Shown piece by piece: positions 46,134-53,896 of a stretch of 64,000 nt of DNA; the first letter of the stretch is position 1; each line of letters begins with the position of its first letter. The translations under genes were made by a program, and so were the position numbers. The stretch spans positions 4,407,001 through 4,471,000 of the forward strand of contig CP051187.1 in the NCBI GenBank assembly GCA_038087035.1, written 5' to 3'. The DNA comes from Gloeotrichia echinulata CP02. GTDB taxonomy: Bacteria > Cyanobacteriota > Cyanobacteriia > Cyanobacteriales > Nostocaceae. A model generated the notes under the pieces. The model did not search any database, had not been told where the DNA came from, and saw nothing but the letters and a program-made list of their open reading frames with translations.

Positions 46134-46685
46134 CTGTGTCAAGATAAAAATGATGGACTGTAGTGCGGGCATCTTGCCCGCGTGAGCGAGACGCTCACAC
46201 TACTGTGTCAAGATAAAAATGATGGACTGTAGTGCGGGCATCTTGCCCGCGTGAGCGAGACGCTCACACTACTGTGTCAAGATAAAAATGATGGACTGTG
46301 GTGCGGGCATCTTGCCCGCGTGAGCCAGACGCTCACACTACTGTGTCAAGATAAAAATGATGGACTGTGGTGCGGGCATCTTGCCCGCGTGAGCCAGACG
46401 CTCACACTACTGTGTCAAGATAAAAATGATGGACTGTAGTGCGGGCATCTTGCCCGCGTGAGCGAGACGCTCACACTACTGTGTCAAGATAAAAATGATG
46501 GACTGTAGTGCGGGCATCTTGCCCGCGTGAGCGAGACGCTCACACTACTGTGTCAAGATAAAAATGATGGACTGTAGTGCGGGCATCTTGCCCGCGTGAG
46601 CGAGACGCTCACACTACTGTGTCAAGATAAAAATGATGGACTGTAGTGCGGGCATCTTGCCCGCGTGAGCCAGACGCTCACACTA
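46134..46685. repeat. Eight tandem 69-bp non-coding repeats
   Basis: The period is exactly 69 bp. Each unit holds two hairpins: GCGGGCATCTTGCCCGC and GTGAGCGAGACGCTCAC. Copies differ at two linked-looking sites: GTAGTG versus GTGGTG and GCGAGAC versus GCCAGAC. Copies 3 and 4 carry both changes and copy 8 only the second. It starts 18 bp after the STAND stop. A 62-codon open frame inside it is a by-product of the repeat. Confidence 0.95.
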
Positions 46686-46805
46686 CCAAAAATCCCTCAA
46701 AACAAAATTGACAGACTACTAGCGTTCTCCTTGTGATTACAGCAATTTTCATTTCTTTGAACCACAGTGAACGTGGAGGCGCAAGGCCTTGCGCCCCTAC
46801 AGATT

Positions 46806-47249
46806 AGGACTTATGCACTGTACAAATTAGCTATTATGTGCATAACGATTGGTTAAGAAAATAAGTAACTAGGTTAAGAAAACAAGTAACTAGGTTAAGA
46901 AAACAAGTGGTTTCGTTACCAAGACAACTACTTTCGTTACCAAGGCAACTACTTTCGTTACCAAGACAACTACTTTCGTTACCAAGACAACTACTTTCGT
47001 TACCAAGACAACTACTTTCGTTACCAAGACAACTACTTTCGTTACCAAGACAACTACTTTCGTTACCAAGACAACTACTTTCGTTACCAAGACAACTACT
47101 TTCGTTACCAAGACAACTACTTTCGTTACCAAGACAACTACTTTCGTTACCAAGACAAGTTCGTAGCGATGGCTGCGTCCACCTACCGCCTGTTTTTTCC
47201 TAATTTCTCTTAGTGCATTATTTATCTAATTTGTCAATGCGTAAGTCCT
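46806..47249. mobile_element. MITE-like element with TIR AGGACTTA and a 21-bp array
   Basis: The left end AGGACTTATGCACTG and right end CAATGCGTAAGTCCT are inverted repeats, with ACAAATTAG close inside each. It interrupts the GGGGCGC... dispersed repeat exactly between CTACAGATT and ATCGATGTG, which are adjacent at 28672-28685. ACAGATT before it and ACAAATT after it look like a 7-bp target duplication with one change. The inside is the array at 46851-47159. Confidence 0.75.
46851..47159. repeat. 21-bp tandem array inside the MITE-like element
   Basis: Three diverged units of GGTTAAGAAAACAAGTAACT are followed by twelve starts of GTTACCAAGACAACTACTTT at a strict 21-bp period, the last one partial. 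Because 21 is a multiple of three, both strands stay open in the array and give spurious repeat proteins. No spacer sequences are present, so it is not CRISPR. Confidence 0.9.
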
Positions 47250-47420
47250 ACAAATTATCGATGTGTTGCAAAGATTTTTTGAATTGGTATCAGGATAAAT
47301 TGATGTAGCGCCAGACAAAAGCACCTACTCACAATTTTTTCATTATTTCTTGACAAAACATTTCTTTACAGAGTAGGTTAGAGGCGAAAACAGCTAACGG
47401 TAAATATACCGACCTCAAAT

Positions 47421-48536
47421 ATGTTTCACCTTCCGAGCAAAAAAACAATTTCCCGCTTTGTTAAGAACTTAAATCGTCTAGTTTGCTTAACTTTGGTCAC
47501 GGGGTTGTTAGTTCTCAGTGCTTTACCTAGTCCTGTTTGGGCGCAAACAGCATACACCGGTACATTCAAGCTGACCAAATCCTGTAACGCTACGACCTCC
47601 ATCAGCGGTAAAAATCCTGTCCCTCTGACTGTTGACGAAACCTACGCAGCGATTGGTTTAAACAAAGAAACAGATCCAACCCATGCTTACATCAAATTTC
47701 CTGGTTTTGGTGAGCGTTGGGTTGATTTGAGTTGTGGCGAACTCAGCAGTGGTAAAATTTCCACTAATGATAAAACATCTGATACAACAGCTTCAAATCC
47801 CCCAACTCAGTCTAAGTCCAAATTCCTGCCTTTCTTTGACAATGTTAACAATCCCATCAAGGTTGCTGTTGGTGGTAGACAAGACTTGACTCCTCCTCCT
47901 CCTAAGTTAAACAACTTTGATATAGCAATCAATCAACTCTGCGGTAATGTCGGTACCGTAGTTAGTCCGATTCAGTTTCAACTTTTGCTGAAAAAATTTC
48001 CCGATGTTCTAGCCAATATTAAACAAGATGTTCGCGGTTCTATAGTAGCCGGACGGACTTCTGATACTCAGTTTCTCAAAGATTTGGCCGATATTTGGTT
48101 TAACACCCAAGGCTTTGATCACATCTTCTGCGGTGAACCAGAAGGAAATAAAATCGGTGGATTACATTTTTTTGGACGCTACTTAGATTTGCAAAACAGA
48201 GGTTTAGCTGGACGTTTACCCAATTTTGACAATAAAGCAGAGGTTGTTCCTGGTGTTATTTATACCTTGGGTGTAGTGATGCAGGACGGTAATAAGCAAG
48301 TCAAATCTCCCATTAAAGGATATGGCTACACCCTGAATGCGGAAGACACTTTAAGAATAGTCACAAAAGCGTACAAAAACAATCCCATATCCGAGGGAAA
48401 AGCCGCCTGTCTTTTGAATGTTACTGATGACGGGAAAATTTTTACTAACGTTTTCGTCGCTAAAAATGGCGGGATTCGTACCTTTTATCCCGATGCTACC
48501 CCTGATTTGAATGGGACAGATAAATGTAAGGGATAG
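47421..48536 (+). CDS. Secreted EndoU-like ribonuclease
   Basis: This protein has 371 residues. A basic N-terminus and hydrophobic segment (LVCLTLVTGLLVLSALPSPVWAQ) form a signal peptide cut near Ala41-Gln42. After a variable Ser/Thr/Pro linker, residues about 160-370 match cyanobacterial EndoU proteins: FDHIFCGEPEG and GGLHFFGRYLDLQNRG supply two His candidates, and the end TNVFVAKNGGIRTFYP a Lys candidate for the His-His-Lys site. EndoU enzymes cleave RNA at uridines. Four Cys in the mature part may form disulfides. There is no immunity gene next door; it stands alone between repeat blocks. The exact catalytic residues are not certain. Confidence 0.75.
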   Translation: MFHLPSKKTISRFVKNLNRLVCLTLVTGLLVLSALPSPVWAQTAYTGTFKLTKSCNATTSISGKNPVPLTVDETYAAIGLNKETDPTHAYIKFPGFGERWVDLSCGELSSGKISTNDKTSDTTASNPPTQSKSKFLPFFDNVNNPIKVAVGGRQDLTPPPPKLNNFDIAINQLCGNVGTVVSPIQFQLLLKKFPDVLANIKQDVRGSIVAGRTSDTQFLKDLADIWFNTQGFDHIFCGEPEGNKIGGLHFFGRYLDLQNRGLAGRLPNFDNKAEVVPGVIYTLGVVMQDGNKQVKSPIKGYGYTLNAEDTLRIVTKAYKNNPISEGKAACLLNVTDDGKIFTNVFVAKNGGIRTFYPDATPDLNGTDKCKG

Positions 48537-48742
48537 TAATACTAATTTCAAAAAAGAATGCGACAAATAGGTACTTACATATGTCGCCATCATTTTTCCA
48601 ATTGGTATATTGATTAGTTCGCAGTAGCGCTTTAACAAATCTGAAGTAGGGTGTGTTATGGCTTTAGCCTAACGCACCCTTTTATTTAGGGGTATGTTAT
48701 ATCACAATACGCTTGGTGTTAGAGCCAAAAACCTTGACCCAT

Positions 48743-48842
48743 GTAGGTTGGGTTGAGGAACGTAGACCCGCAGGGGCGAAGCACAGGCTAACCCAACATT
48801 TGGCGGGTTTGTTGGGTAACGCAAAGCCTCAACCCAACCTAC
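48743..48842. repeat. 100-bp palindromic repeat
   Basis: GTAGGTTGGGTTGAGG and CCTCAACCCAACCTAC bound the segment, with inner pieces (CTAACCCAAC, TTGTTGGGT) pairing again. A partial relative occurs near 43000. It lies in the gene-free 48537-49061 stretch; an AGGGTGTGTTATGG...CGCACCC repeat precedes it. Confidence 0.6.
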
Positions 48843-48891
48843 AATTTTCCTTAACTGAACCGTATTGGGTTATAAGCGTCGCATAATTAGA

Positions 48892-48998
48892 TATAGCGTT
48901 TCTCGCCCTAGTGAGGTACATCGGTAAGGGCACGGCAGTGCCGTGCCCCTACATCGCGTGATACAATTTTGTACCTCATCTGAATAGGAAGTGCTATA
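48892..48998. mobile_element. 107-bp MITE-like repeat, copy 1
   Basis: It runs from TATAGCGTTTCTCGCCC to AGGAAGTGCTATA with a central palindrome GGGCACGGCAGTGCCGTGCCC. An identical copy, as far as I can compare, lies inverted at 60581-60687. The ends (TATAGC...TGAGGTACA and complement) are imperfect inverted repeats. Confidence 0.8.
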
Positions 48999-49061
48999 AT
49001 TAGTAGCTTTGATGTTCGCAGTAGGGCTTGAGCGCTCAAGCGCAACTACGAACTATAACCC

Positions 49062-49433
49062 CTAAGAGACAGTGAGAGCGTGTTTTTTCAAATCCTCTAA
49101 ATTACAGACCTCCAAGGCTCTAGCATGGGTCGCTGCAAGCACAACTGGTGGTGCAACCCCAGCCTCAAAAGCTTCTTGCCAACGCGCCGCACATAAACAC
49201 CAACAATCTCCAGGCTGTAAACCAGGAAAATTAAATTGGGGAACGGGTGTACTCAGGTCGTTTCCTTGAGATTTAGTAAATTCCAAAAATGCTGGTGTCA
49301 TTTGGGCGCAAACAACGTGCATCCCAAAATCTTGACCACCGGTACTACAAAACCCGTCGCGGTAAAATCCAGTTAGGGGAGAAGTACAGCAAATTTCTAA
49401 ATTTGTACCGAGTACGTTTTTAGCCTCTGTCAT
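49062..49433 (-). CDS. DUF2237 family protein
   Basis: This 123-residue small Cys-rich protein matches the DUF2237 pattern: NVLGTNLEICCTSPLTGFYRDGFC, GMHVVCAQMT, PGDCWCLCAARW and a C-terminal THARALEVCNLEDLKKHA. Function is unknown. I choose ATG 49433 because AAGGA precedes it; an in-frame ATG at 49466 lies inside the upstream gene. It overlaps the 3' end of the ABC exporter gene by 14 bp, so the two are translated together. Confidence 0.85.
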   Translation of the reverse strand: MTEAKNVLGTNLEICCTSPLTGFYRDGFCSTGGQDFGMHVVCAQMTPAFLEFTKSQGNDLSTPVPQFNFPGLQPGDCWCLCAARWQEAFEAGVAPPVVLAATHARALEVCNLEDLKKHALTVS

Positions 49434-51066
49434 CTGCAATTCCTTGATACTGCTTACTATATTCAATTTTGCCGTAGTCTAATTTTATGATCCTGTCTGC
49501 TAAATGAAAATATCGGTCATCATGACTGATGACTAGCACAGTTTTTCCTCTATTCTGCAATTCTGGTAGCAATTGCGTGTAGAATATCTCTTTGAATATT
49601 GGGTCTTGGTCTGCAGCCCATTCATCAAATAAATAAATTGGTCGGTCTTCTAAATAAGCTGTCAGCAAAGCTAGTCGTTTACGCTGTCCTTGAGAAAGCG
49701 CTGTGGTCGAAAGTTGCCCATTTTCTACTTTCACTTTATGGTCTAGTTGCAGTAGCTTGAGGTATTCTCTGGCTTGAATATCTAAATTTTTATTTTCTAA
49801 ACCTAAAAGTTCGTCAAATAAATAAAAGTCAGAGAATACCACCGCAAAATGCTGACGATACCATTCTCGATTTTGTTCGGTAATTAACTCATCATCCAAG
49901 TAAATCTCCCCGGCTTCGGGGACGTAAAGTCCAGTAATTAGTTTGGCTAGGGTGGATTTACCACTACCATTTCCGCCGACAATAAACAGCAGTTCTTGAG
50001 GAAATATTGTTAAATCTATCGGTCCTAGAATAAAGCCGCTTTCTTCTGTTTCTCTGTAGTAATTGTGAGTCACGCCTTGAAATTTTAACCTTTGCCAATT
50101 AGATTTAACAGCAGGTGGCACTGTTGATACTTCAGCGCGATTTGCTAAAGATAAACCCAAAGACTCTATTTTTTGTAAGGCGACATTAGCTTTACTAATT
50201 TGTGGTAAATTGTTGACGATATTATCCATCGGCAACATTAAATATGTAAAAGTTAAGATGAAGCCAGAGAGGGTTTGGGGACTGATGGTGAGTAATTTAG
50301 GTAACGCGAAGAGTAAAAAACCAATGGCGAAGAAAAACAGCAGTTTACCCCAGCTAGTAGTCGTCGCAAACAGGGTTAGTCCTTCAACATTGTGATGACG
50401 GAATCTGTTTGCTGTTGATTGGAGGTTTTTTGTGAGAAAAATTTGCCGGCGTTGATAGTTAAGTTTGAGTTCCTTAACGCCAGCGGTGATAGTGCCCAAA
50501 TGTTTAAATAACACATCTTGATCATCACGAGCAAGGGCGAGTAATTTCTCTCCTCTATTTAACAGCCATTGACAGCTACCTATCCCTACCAACATTAAAA
50601 CCACTACCGACAGAAATACTAGCCAAGATAGCCAAGTGATATACACCAAACAACCCAAAACCATCGCCAAATCAATGCAGAGAAAAGGAATGATATATAC
50701 TGCATTGGCTACTGCTTGTACATCCTCAGTTAAGGTTGCTAATAGTCGAGGATTTCCTAACTGTTCCAGATGACTCAACTGGGAAGCTAAAATTTGGCGA
50801 CTCAAGCGCATTCGTAATTGCAAAACGGCATTTTGAGAAAGACGAATTAGCATCACTTGGGACGTGATACTAGTAATGAGTGCCACTATTACTAAGCCCA
50901 AAAAACCCCAAGCAATAGATGTGAGGGGTGAATTTTTACCGCTATTTGCAGCCGCACTAATTAAAGCAATCAGTCCAGCACTACTACCACCACTCAGGAA
51001 GCCGGTGACAATCGCGATCGCCACCATCCCCCAAGAAGAACGTAAAAGAAAGTATATCAGATTCAT
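49420..51066 (-). CDS. PvdE/SyrD-type ABC exporter (permease-ATPase)
   Basis: This 548-residue half-transporter has about six helices in residues 1-320 and an ATPase domain with Walker A GGNGSGKSTLAK, the signature LSQGQRKRLALL and a Walker B region YLFDEWAADQDP. FDEWAADQDP is characteristic of the cyclic-peptide/siderophore exporter subfamily. No NRPS or RiPP gene is nearby, so the cargo is unknown. It is followed by the overlapping DUF2237 gene and preceded, 37 bp upstream, by a long heptamer array that occupies its promoter region. Confidence 0.9.
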   Translation of the reverse strand: MNLIYFLLRSSWGMVAIAIVTGFLSGGSSAGLIALISAAANSGKNSPLTSIAWGFLGLVIVALITSITSQVMLIRLSQNAVLQLRMRLSRQILASQLSHLEQLGNPRLLATLTEDVQAVANAVYIIPFLCIDLAMVLGCLVYITWLSWLVFLSVVVLMLVGIGSCQWLLNRGEKLLALARDDQDVLFKHLGTITAGVKELKLNYQRRQIFLTKNLQSTANRFRHHNVEGLTLFATTTSWGKLLFFFAIGFLLFALPKLLTISPQTLSGFILTFTYLMLPMDNIVNNLPQISKANVALQKIESLGLSLANRAEVSTVPPAVKSNWQRLKFQGVTHNYYRETEESGFILGPIDLTIFPQELLFIVGGNGSGKSTLAKLITGLYVPEAGEIYLDDELITEQNREWYRQHFAVVFSDFYLFDELLGLENKNLDIQAREYLKLLQLDHKVKVENGQLSTTALSQGQRKRLALLTAYLEDRPIYLFDEWAADQDPIFKEIFYTQLLPELQNRGKTVLVISHDDRYFHLADRIIKLDYGKIEYSKQYQGIADDRG

Positions 51067-51102
51067 AAGTGATTGAATTCGCTCTTCTAGGGATTGTTAT
51101 TG

Positions 51103-51419
51103 GTCATTTGTCATTTGTCATTTGTCATTTGTCATTTGTCATTTGTCCAACTCATTACTCATTACTCATTACTCATTACTCATTGTCATTTGTCATTACT
51201 CATTACTCATTACTCATTACTCATTGTCATTTGTCATTACTCATTACTCATTACTCATTACTCATTACTCATTACTCATTACTCATTGTCATTTGTCATT
51301 ACTCATTACTCATTACTCATTACTCATTACTCATTACTCATTACTCATTACTCATTACTCATTACTCATTGTCATTTGTCATTACTCATTACTCATTACT
51401 CCTTTGTCATTTGTCATTG
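51103..51419. repeat. Heptamer (STRR-type) tandem array
   Basis: It is built from ACTCATT and TCATTTG heptamers in blocks: runs of ACTCATT separated by GTCATTTGTCATT. Three reading frames stay open because seven is not a multiple of three; these are not genes. It lies between the divergent ABC exporter and hpnI starts. From 51420 to 51539 the sequence is AT-rich without a recognised feature other than room for the hpnI promoter. Confidence 0.95.
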
Positions 51420-51539
51420 GTAAGGGTTTTTTGGGTGTTTACTGAATCTCGATACTAAAATAATAAAATATAGGAGTTTTATACACAAATCATTATTTGT
51501 ATTATTTAAGATAAAATCAACGAGCTTTTATACAATCAC

Positions 51540-52718
51540 ATGCCAATCATTGATATAATACTATTTATACTGTGCCTAGCTGCTGTCTTTTTTTACAGCT
51601 ATGGGATATACGCGGCGATCGCCTTTTTTAGTCACCCCCATCCTATCATTTGTGAATTTCATCCGGCTGTTACCATCCTCAAACCGATTTGTGGGCTTGA
51701 TCGTGATGCAGAACACAATCTCGCTTCATTTTGTCAGCAAGATTATCCAGAATACCAGATTATCTTTGCCGTGCGCGATCGCCTTGACCCTGGTATTGAA
51801 GTTGTCGAGAAAATTATCCAGCAGTTCCCCGATGTAGATATTCAGTTAGTCGTGAGCGATCGCATCATTGGCGCTAACCTAAAAGTGAGTAATCTAGCCA
51901 ATGCTGTCACTGCTGCTAAACATCAAATTTTACTGATCGCCGATAGTGATATCCGCGTTGGTCCAGACTATTTGCAACGAGTTGTCCAACCTTTGCAAGA
52001 TCACAATGTGGCGGTTGTTACCTGTTTATATCGTTCCTCAGCACAAGGCTGGGTGACAACCTTAGAAGCCATAGGAACAGCTACCGATTTCCCTACAGGG
52101 GTTTTAGTCAGCAATCAGATGGAAGGTATAAAATATGCCTTTGGTTCCACGATTGTCATCCGCAAACAAGTATTAGAAGAGATTGGTGGATTTGCGGTAA
52201 TTGCCGATTATTTAGCAGACGACTTCCAACTTGGCTACTTACCAGCCCAAGCAGGTTACAAAGTGGTGCTATCTAATTATATAGTTGACCATATCTTAGC
52301 TACCAGCAACTTATCTGACGCCATCCAACGCCAGATTCGTTGGGCGCGTTGTATCCGCGTTTCCCGTCCTTGGGGTTATTTGGGACTTCTGTTTACCCAG
52401 GGAGTTGTTAGCAGCTTGCTGTTGTTGATTGCTACGGGAGGCTCAATATTAGGCTGGACTGGCTTGATTATCACTTGGGTGATGCGGTGGGTAATGGCTT
52501 GGGTAGTTGGGGTGAGAAGTTTACAAGACCCAGTGGCGAAAAAGTATTTGTGGCTGATTCCCATACGAGATTTGATTCACTTTGGTATTTGGTGCTGTGG
52601 CTTTGTCGGAAGCACCATTCAATGGCGGGGACAGCGACTTAAGTTAATTAAAGGCGGTAAACTAGTGGCAGAAGGTAGAACACAGAAGGCAGAAGATGTC
52701 CAAATCTCACCTTTATGA
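51540..52718 (+). CDS. hpnI: Hopanoid glycosyltransferase HpnI
   Basis: This protein has 392 residues. An N-terminal helix (IIDIILFILCLAAVFFYSYG) precedes a GT-A glycosyltransferase of the ceramide-glucosyltransferase type: TILKPICGLDRDAEHNL, FAVRDRLDPG, LIADSDIRVGPDYL (DxD-like), ADYLADDFQLGYL and QRQIRWARCIR (Q/RxxRW). Two or three helices follow. HpnI adds N-acetylglucosamine to bacteriohopanetetrol; HpnK then deacetylates. It is separated from hpnK by the STAND/EndoU/ABC island. Confidence 0.88.
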   Translation: MPIIDIILFILCLAAVFFYSYGIYAAIAFFSHPHPIICEFHPAVTILKPICGLDRDAEHNLASFCQQDYPEYQIIFAVRDRLDPGIEVVEKIIQQFPDVDIQLVVSDRIIGANLKVSNLANAVTAAKHQILLIADSDIRVGPDYLQRVVQPLQDHNVAVVTCLYRSSAQGWVTTLEAIGTATDFPTGVLVSNQMEGIKYAFGSTIVIRKQVLEEIGGFAVIADYLADDFQLGYLPAQAGYKVVLSNYIVDHILATSNLSDAIQRQIRWARCIRVSRPWGYLGLLFTQGVVSSLLLLIATGGSILGWTGLIITWVMRWVMAWVVGVRSLQDPVAKKYLWLIPIRDLIHFGIWCCGFVGSTIQWRGQRLKLIKGGKLVAEGRTQKAEDVQISPL

Positions 52719-52731
52719 AAATAACCCGATA

Positions 52732-52773
52732 GGCGCTACATCCCTGCGTCTTTTAGACCAGGGATGTAGCGCC
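52732..52773 (+). repeat. 15-bp perfect inverted repeat after hpnI
   Basis: GGCGCTACATCCCTG and CAGGGATGTAGCGCC surround a 12-base loop, 13 bp after the hpnI stop. There is no T-tract. It may work as a terminator or be the left end of the neighbouring IS605 remnant. Confidence 0.55.
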
Positions 52774-52802
52774 AACGGTGAATTTATTAAACGTGATATT
52801 TT

Positions 52803-53133
52803 TTATTTGTGGTGTGGGTCTTCAATATATTTTTTGATTACTGCTGCGCTAACATTTCCAGCAGTTGAATAAAAATAACTATTAGTCCACATACTAGGCA
52901 TCTTTTTCAAGTCGGGAAATTCGTTTCTGAGCAGATAAGATGACCGACCCTTAAAGAATTTAACTATTTGATTAATAGCATAAGTAGGTTGATATTCAAC
53001 GAATAAATGTATATGATATGGTGCTATTTCTAAGGCTAAAATATCCCAGTCTTTTTCTTTTGCTAAATCATAAAATATCTGTTTTACTCGCTTGGCTACT
53101 TCGCCTATTAAAACCTTACGCCTACGTTTAGGT
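52803..53133 (-). pseudogene. tnpA: IS200/IS605 TnpA, N-terminus missing
   Basis: An open frame from PKRRRKVLIGEVAKR to IKKYIEDPHHK and a stop codes about 110 residues. The HUH motif is APYHIHLFVEY, and a Tyr near the C-terminus (VIKKYIED) is the likely nucleophile. The usual first 25 or so residues are gone; the frame runs directly into the 196-bp MITE at 53134. Confidence 0.85.
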
Positions 53134-53329
53134 GGTTCTTGCGTACTTAACGTGCTAAATTTTTAATTACAGTCGATAACTTTGTTTTAAAATCAAGGCT
53201 TACAGGCGCTTATAGCCAAAATTTTAATCATCAGACCTAAAAGGCAGTAAATAATGGCTGTCATCTTATCCCAGCAAGGATTTCAAGCTTATTTTTCAAC
53301 ATATTTAGCACGCTAAGTACGCAAGAACC
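53134..53329. mobile_element. 196-bp MITE, second copy
   Basis: The ends GGTTCTTGCGTACTTAACGT and CACGCTAAGTACGCAAGAAC are inverted repeats; length and layout equal the element at 36746-36941, with roughly 70% similar interior by eye. It lies between the truncated 5' ends of tnpA (minus strand) and tnpB (plus strand). Confidence 0.85.
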
Positions 53330-53743
53330 AGTTATCTTCCCAATGGACAGTCTGCTAAATCAGGTCTGAATAAGTCATGGGCTGATGGTGCTTTTGGACA
53401 CTTCTTTGAAATTCTGGAGTGCATAGCCGAAAAAGCTGGTGCTGTAGCAGTTTCACAGAAGCCACAATATAGTTCAATGATTCTCAGCTACCGCAATGAA
53501 ATTATTTTTACTGATTGCAGTATCAGAGAATATTGGGATGAGCAAAATACTTTGATGGTTGACCGCGACATTAATGCAGCAGTCAACTTGAAAAGACTGG
53601 GGTTGGGCATTTTCCCCAGTATAAAAAGCCGTAGTGGGAAACTGGACATAGTTGGAACTATGGACGATAGTACCACGGAGGAAATCCTTCATACCCTTCA
53701 TCGGGCTGTTGGAAGCCTACACTTACCGCTTGCGGAAGTGTAG
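53330..53743 (+). pseudogene. tnpB: IS605-type TnpB, C-terminal part only
   Basis: The frame from YLPNGQSAKSGLNKS to LHLPLAEV codes 137 residues and includes DGAFGHFFEILECIAE, FTDCSIREYWD and the RuvC-III DRDINAAVNLKR. RuvC-I, RuvC-II and the N-terminal half are missing. The MITE forms its left border, so most of the gene was lost at or after the MITE insertion. Confidence 0.85.
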
Positions 53744-53744
53744 G
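53716..53744 (+). repeat. Right-end hairpin of the IS605 remnant
   Basis: CCTACACTTACCGC pairs with GCGGAAGTGTAGG and is followed by AGATGTCAC. It overlaps the tnpB stop codon, as in IS605-type right ends. The hairpin near 25590-25620 is similar. Confidence 0.6.
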
Positions 53745-53896
53745 AGATGTCACCCCAGTGTCGAGAAAATATGCATATAGATAGATTTAAAAAAAAATAG
53801 CCTTTAGTAACATAGTTTAGGAAAACTACGGAAAAATTACCAGAAAAAAATATTGCAAATGACCACGTTAGTATAGATGCGGTTACAAAAAACTCA

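Noticed and set aside
46134..46685. CRISPR array or coding repeat protein
   Set aside because: The 69-bp units are contiguous with no variable spacers, and the open frame covers under three units with no start signal; it is a tandem non-coding repeat.
46890..47203. Repeat proteins on both strands (SLPRQLL and VTKVVVL repeats)
   Set aside because: They arise because the 21-bp period keeps frames open on both strands; no ribosome site, and the array lies inside a MITE-like element.
51069..51458. Three overlapping His/Leu/Ser-rich proteins
   Set aside because: Heptamer repeats cannot be stop-free by selection in all three frames; this is STRR-type DNA.
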